This document shows positions 63,366-64,000 of a DNA stretch of 64,000 nucleotides, one piece after another; the stretch's first letter is position 1, and the number at the start of each line of letters is the position of its first letter. Location of the stretch: NCBI RefSeq assembly GCF_001026695.1, contig NZ_LDNB01000002.1, forward strand, positions 805,149-869,148, read 5' to 3'. A program made the translations under genes and the position numbers. Origin of the DNA: Neobacillus vireti. GTDB taxonomy: Bacteria > Bacillota > Bacilli > Bacillales > Cytobacillaceae. Below the pieces are notes generated by a model. It saw only the letters and a list, made by a program, of their open reading frames with translations, was not told the DNA's origin and did not search any database.

Positions 63366-64000
63366 ATGACTATTGACACTTCCAGCTTGTTGAATTTTTT
63401 ACTTGTATTCGTAAGAATCACATCATTTATGGTTACCGTCCCGGTATTTTCCGGACGTCAAATACCGAACACTTATAAGATTGGGTTTAGTGTGGTGCTT
63501 AGTATACTATGTGTCGGTATTATTAATGAACCCATCCACTCTTTTGCACTGGGGACAATGGTCCTATTAATTCTTAAAGAGTTTATTATTGGTATCGTGT
63601 TAGGAATGGTTGCTAATATCCTGTTTTATGCTGTCCAGTTGGCAGGGGCATTATTAGATCTTCAAATTGGCTTTTCGATGGCCAGTCTTTTTGATCCTAC
63701 TTTTGGGACGACTTCACAAATAACGGGACGTTTCAAAAATATCTTAGCCATCCTGGTGTTACTTGCAACAAATGGTCATCATCTCCTTATTCAAGGGATA
63801 TTAGCTAGTTTTGATTGGGTATCGCTGCAATCTTTCGTTCCTGCCATGATGGACGGGCGACTGTCCACCTTTCTGTTGGCATGTGTCCAGCAGATGTTTA
63901 TGATTGGCTTTTTGATGGCAGCCCCTTTGATAGGTACACTGTTTATTGTGGATGTGGCTTTAGGTATTGTCGCAAGGACCGTACCACAGATGAATGTGTT
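63366..64000 (+). CDS. fliR: FliR export gate protein, 3' end beyond window
   Basis: Open from ATG 63366 to the window edge (about 211 codons). It reads MTIDTSSLLNFLLVFVRITS, then FSGRQIPNTYKIGFSVVLSI and LLDLQIGFSMASLFDPTFG, all typical of FliR. About 45 residues are missing. flhB and flhA would be expected next. Confidence 0.95.
   Translation, partial: MTIDTSSLLNFLLVFVRITSFMVTVPVFSGRQIPNTYKIGFSVVLSILCVGIINEPIHSFALGTMVLLILKEFIIGIVLGMVANILFYAVQLAGALLDLQIGFSMASLFDPTFGTTSQITGRFKNILAILVLLATNGHHLLIQGILASFDWVSLQSFVPAMMDGRLSTFLLACVQQMFMIGFLMAAPLIGTLFIVDVALGIVARTVPQMNV

Overview
The window is a motility and chemotaxis locus of a low-GC, Gram-positive, endospore-former-type bacterium (Bacillaceae). 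The genes have strong AGGAGG-type ribosome sites and many TTG/GTG starts. The set includes FliY, YvyF, YaaR, FlhO/FlhP, a CsrA-like protein, YviE, a MotI-like PilZ protein and textbook sigma-D promoters (TAAA-N15-nCCGATAA). Genus cannot be fixed from sequence alone. Nearly all genes lie on the + strand; the exceptions are motA at the left edge and a homing endonuclease at 41.3-42.3 kb.

Layout. 0-9.6 kb: motA (partial, minus), cheR-cheB, fliK-flgD-flgE, fliM-fliY-cheY, yvyF. 9.7-23.7 kb: four paralogous chemoreceptor genes around cheA-cheW-cheW, then a second cheR; a 180-bp GC-rich inverted-repeat element sits between receptors 1 and 2, and the 3' tail of a lost fifth receptor lies before the second cheR. 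23.8-28.4 kb: yaaR, a SwrB-like gene, flhO, flhP, fliD. 28.4-29.1 kb: three 87-bp-spaced sigma-D promoters driving a tandem-fused CsrA gene and flagellin. 29.3-41.2 kb: the flagellin locus, described below. 41.3-45.4 kb: a LAGLIDADG endonuclease (minus) and a PAS-GGDEF-EAL-PilZ protein. 45.4-52.9 kb: flaG, yviE, flgM, flgN, flgK, flgL, a MotI-like PilZ gene, an RsfA-like DNA-binding protein, fliS, fliT. 53.0-53.7 kb: a c-di-GMP-I riboswitch with terminator before an unknown gene. 53.7-64 kb: a glucosaminidase-like gene, flgB-flgC-fliE-fliF-fliG-fliH-fliI-fliJ, a MotE-like gene, fliO, fliP, fliQ, fliR (cut by the window end).

The most unusual part is 29.3-42.3 kb. Two diverged flagellin genes each carry a group I intron at the same codon boundary near the 3' end, and both are broken in complementary ways. 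Copy 1 has an intact 5' end but a 5-nt deletion just after the intron that removes the terminal D0 helix. Copy 2 lacks the first 12-13 codons and has a 1-nt deletion but keeps an intact 3' exon. Between them lie about 8.5 kb of mobile-element genes: RadC-like, two tyrosine recombinases, DUF960, an OB-fold-like protein, an AEP-type primase-helicase and a possible accessory protein, plus repeated copies of GCTACTGACGCTA. Copy 2 begins exactly at a 19-bp stretch also found in copy 1. The element may therefore have integrated inside the flagellin gene and brought its own flagellin body, which would be expressed from the host promoter and start codon. Crossover between the near-identical introns would delete the element and rebuild one intact flagellin gene.

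Regulation visible in the sequence: sigma-D promoters for fliD, csrA/flagellin, flaG, flgM and fliS; a conserved ACTATCAAAA box at a near-fixed distance upstream of several che/receptor promoters; and c-di-GMP inputs (riboswitch, GGDEF-EAL-PilZ, MotI-like brake).
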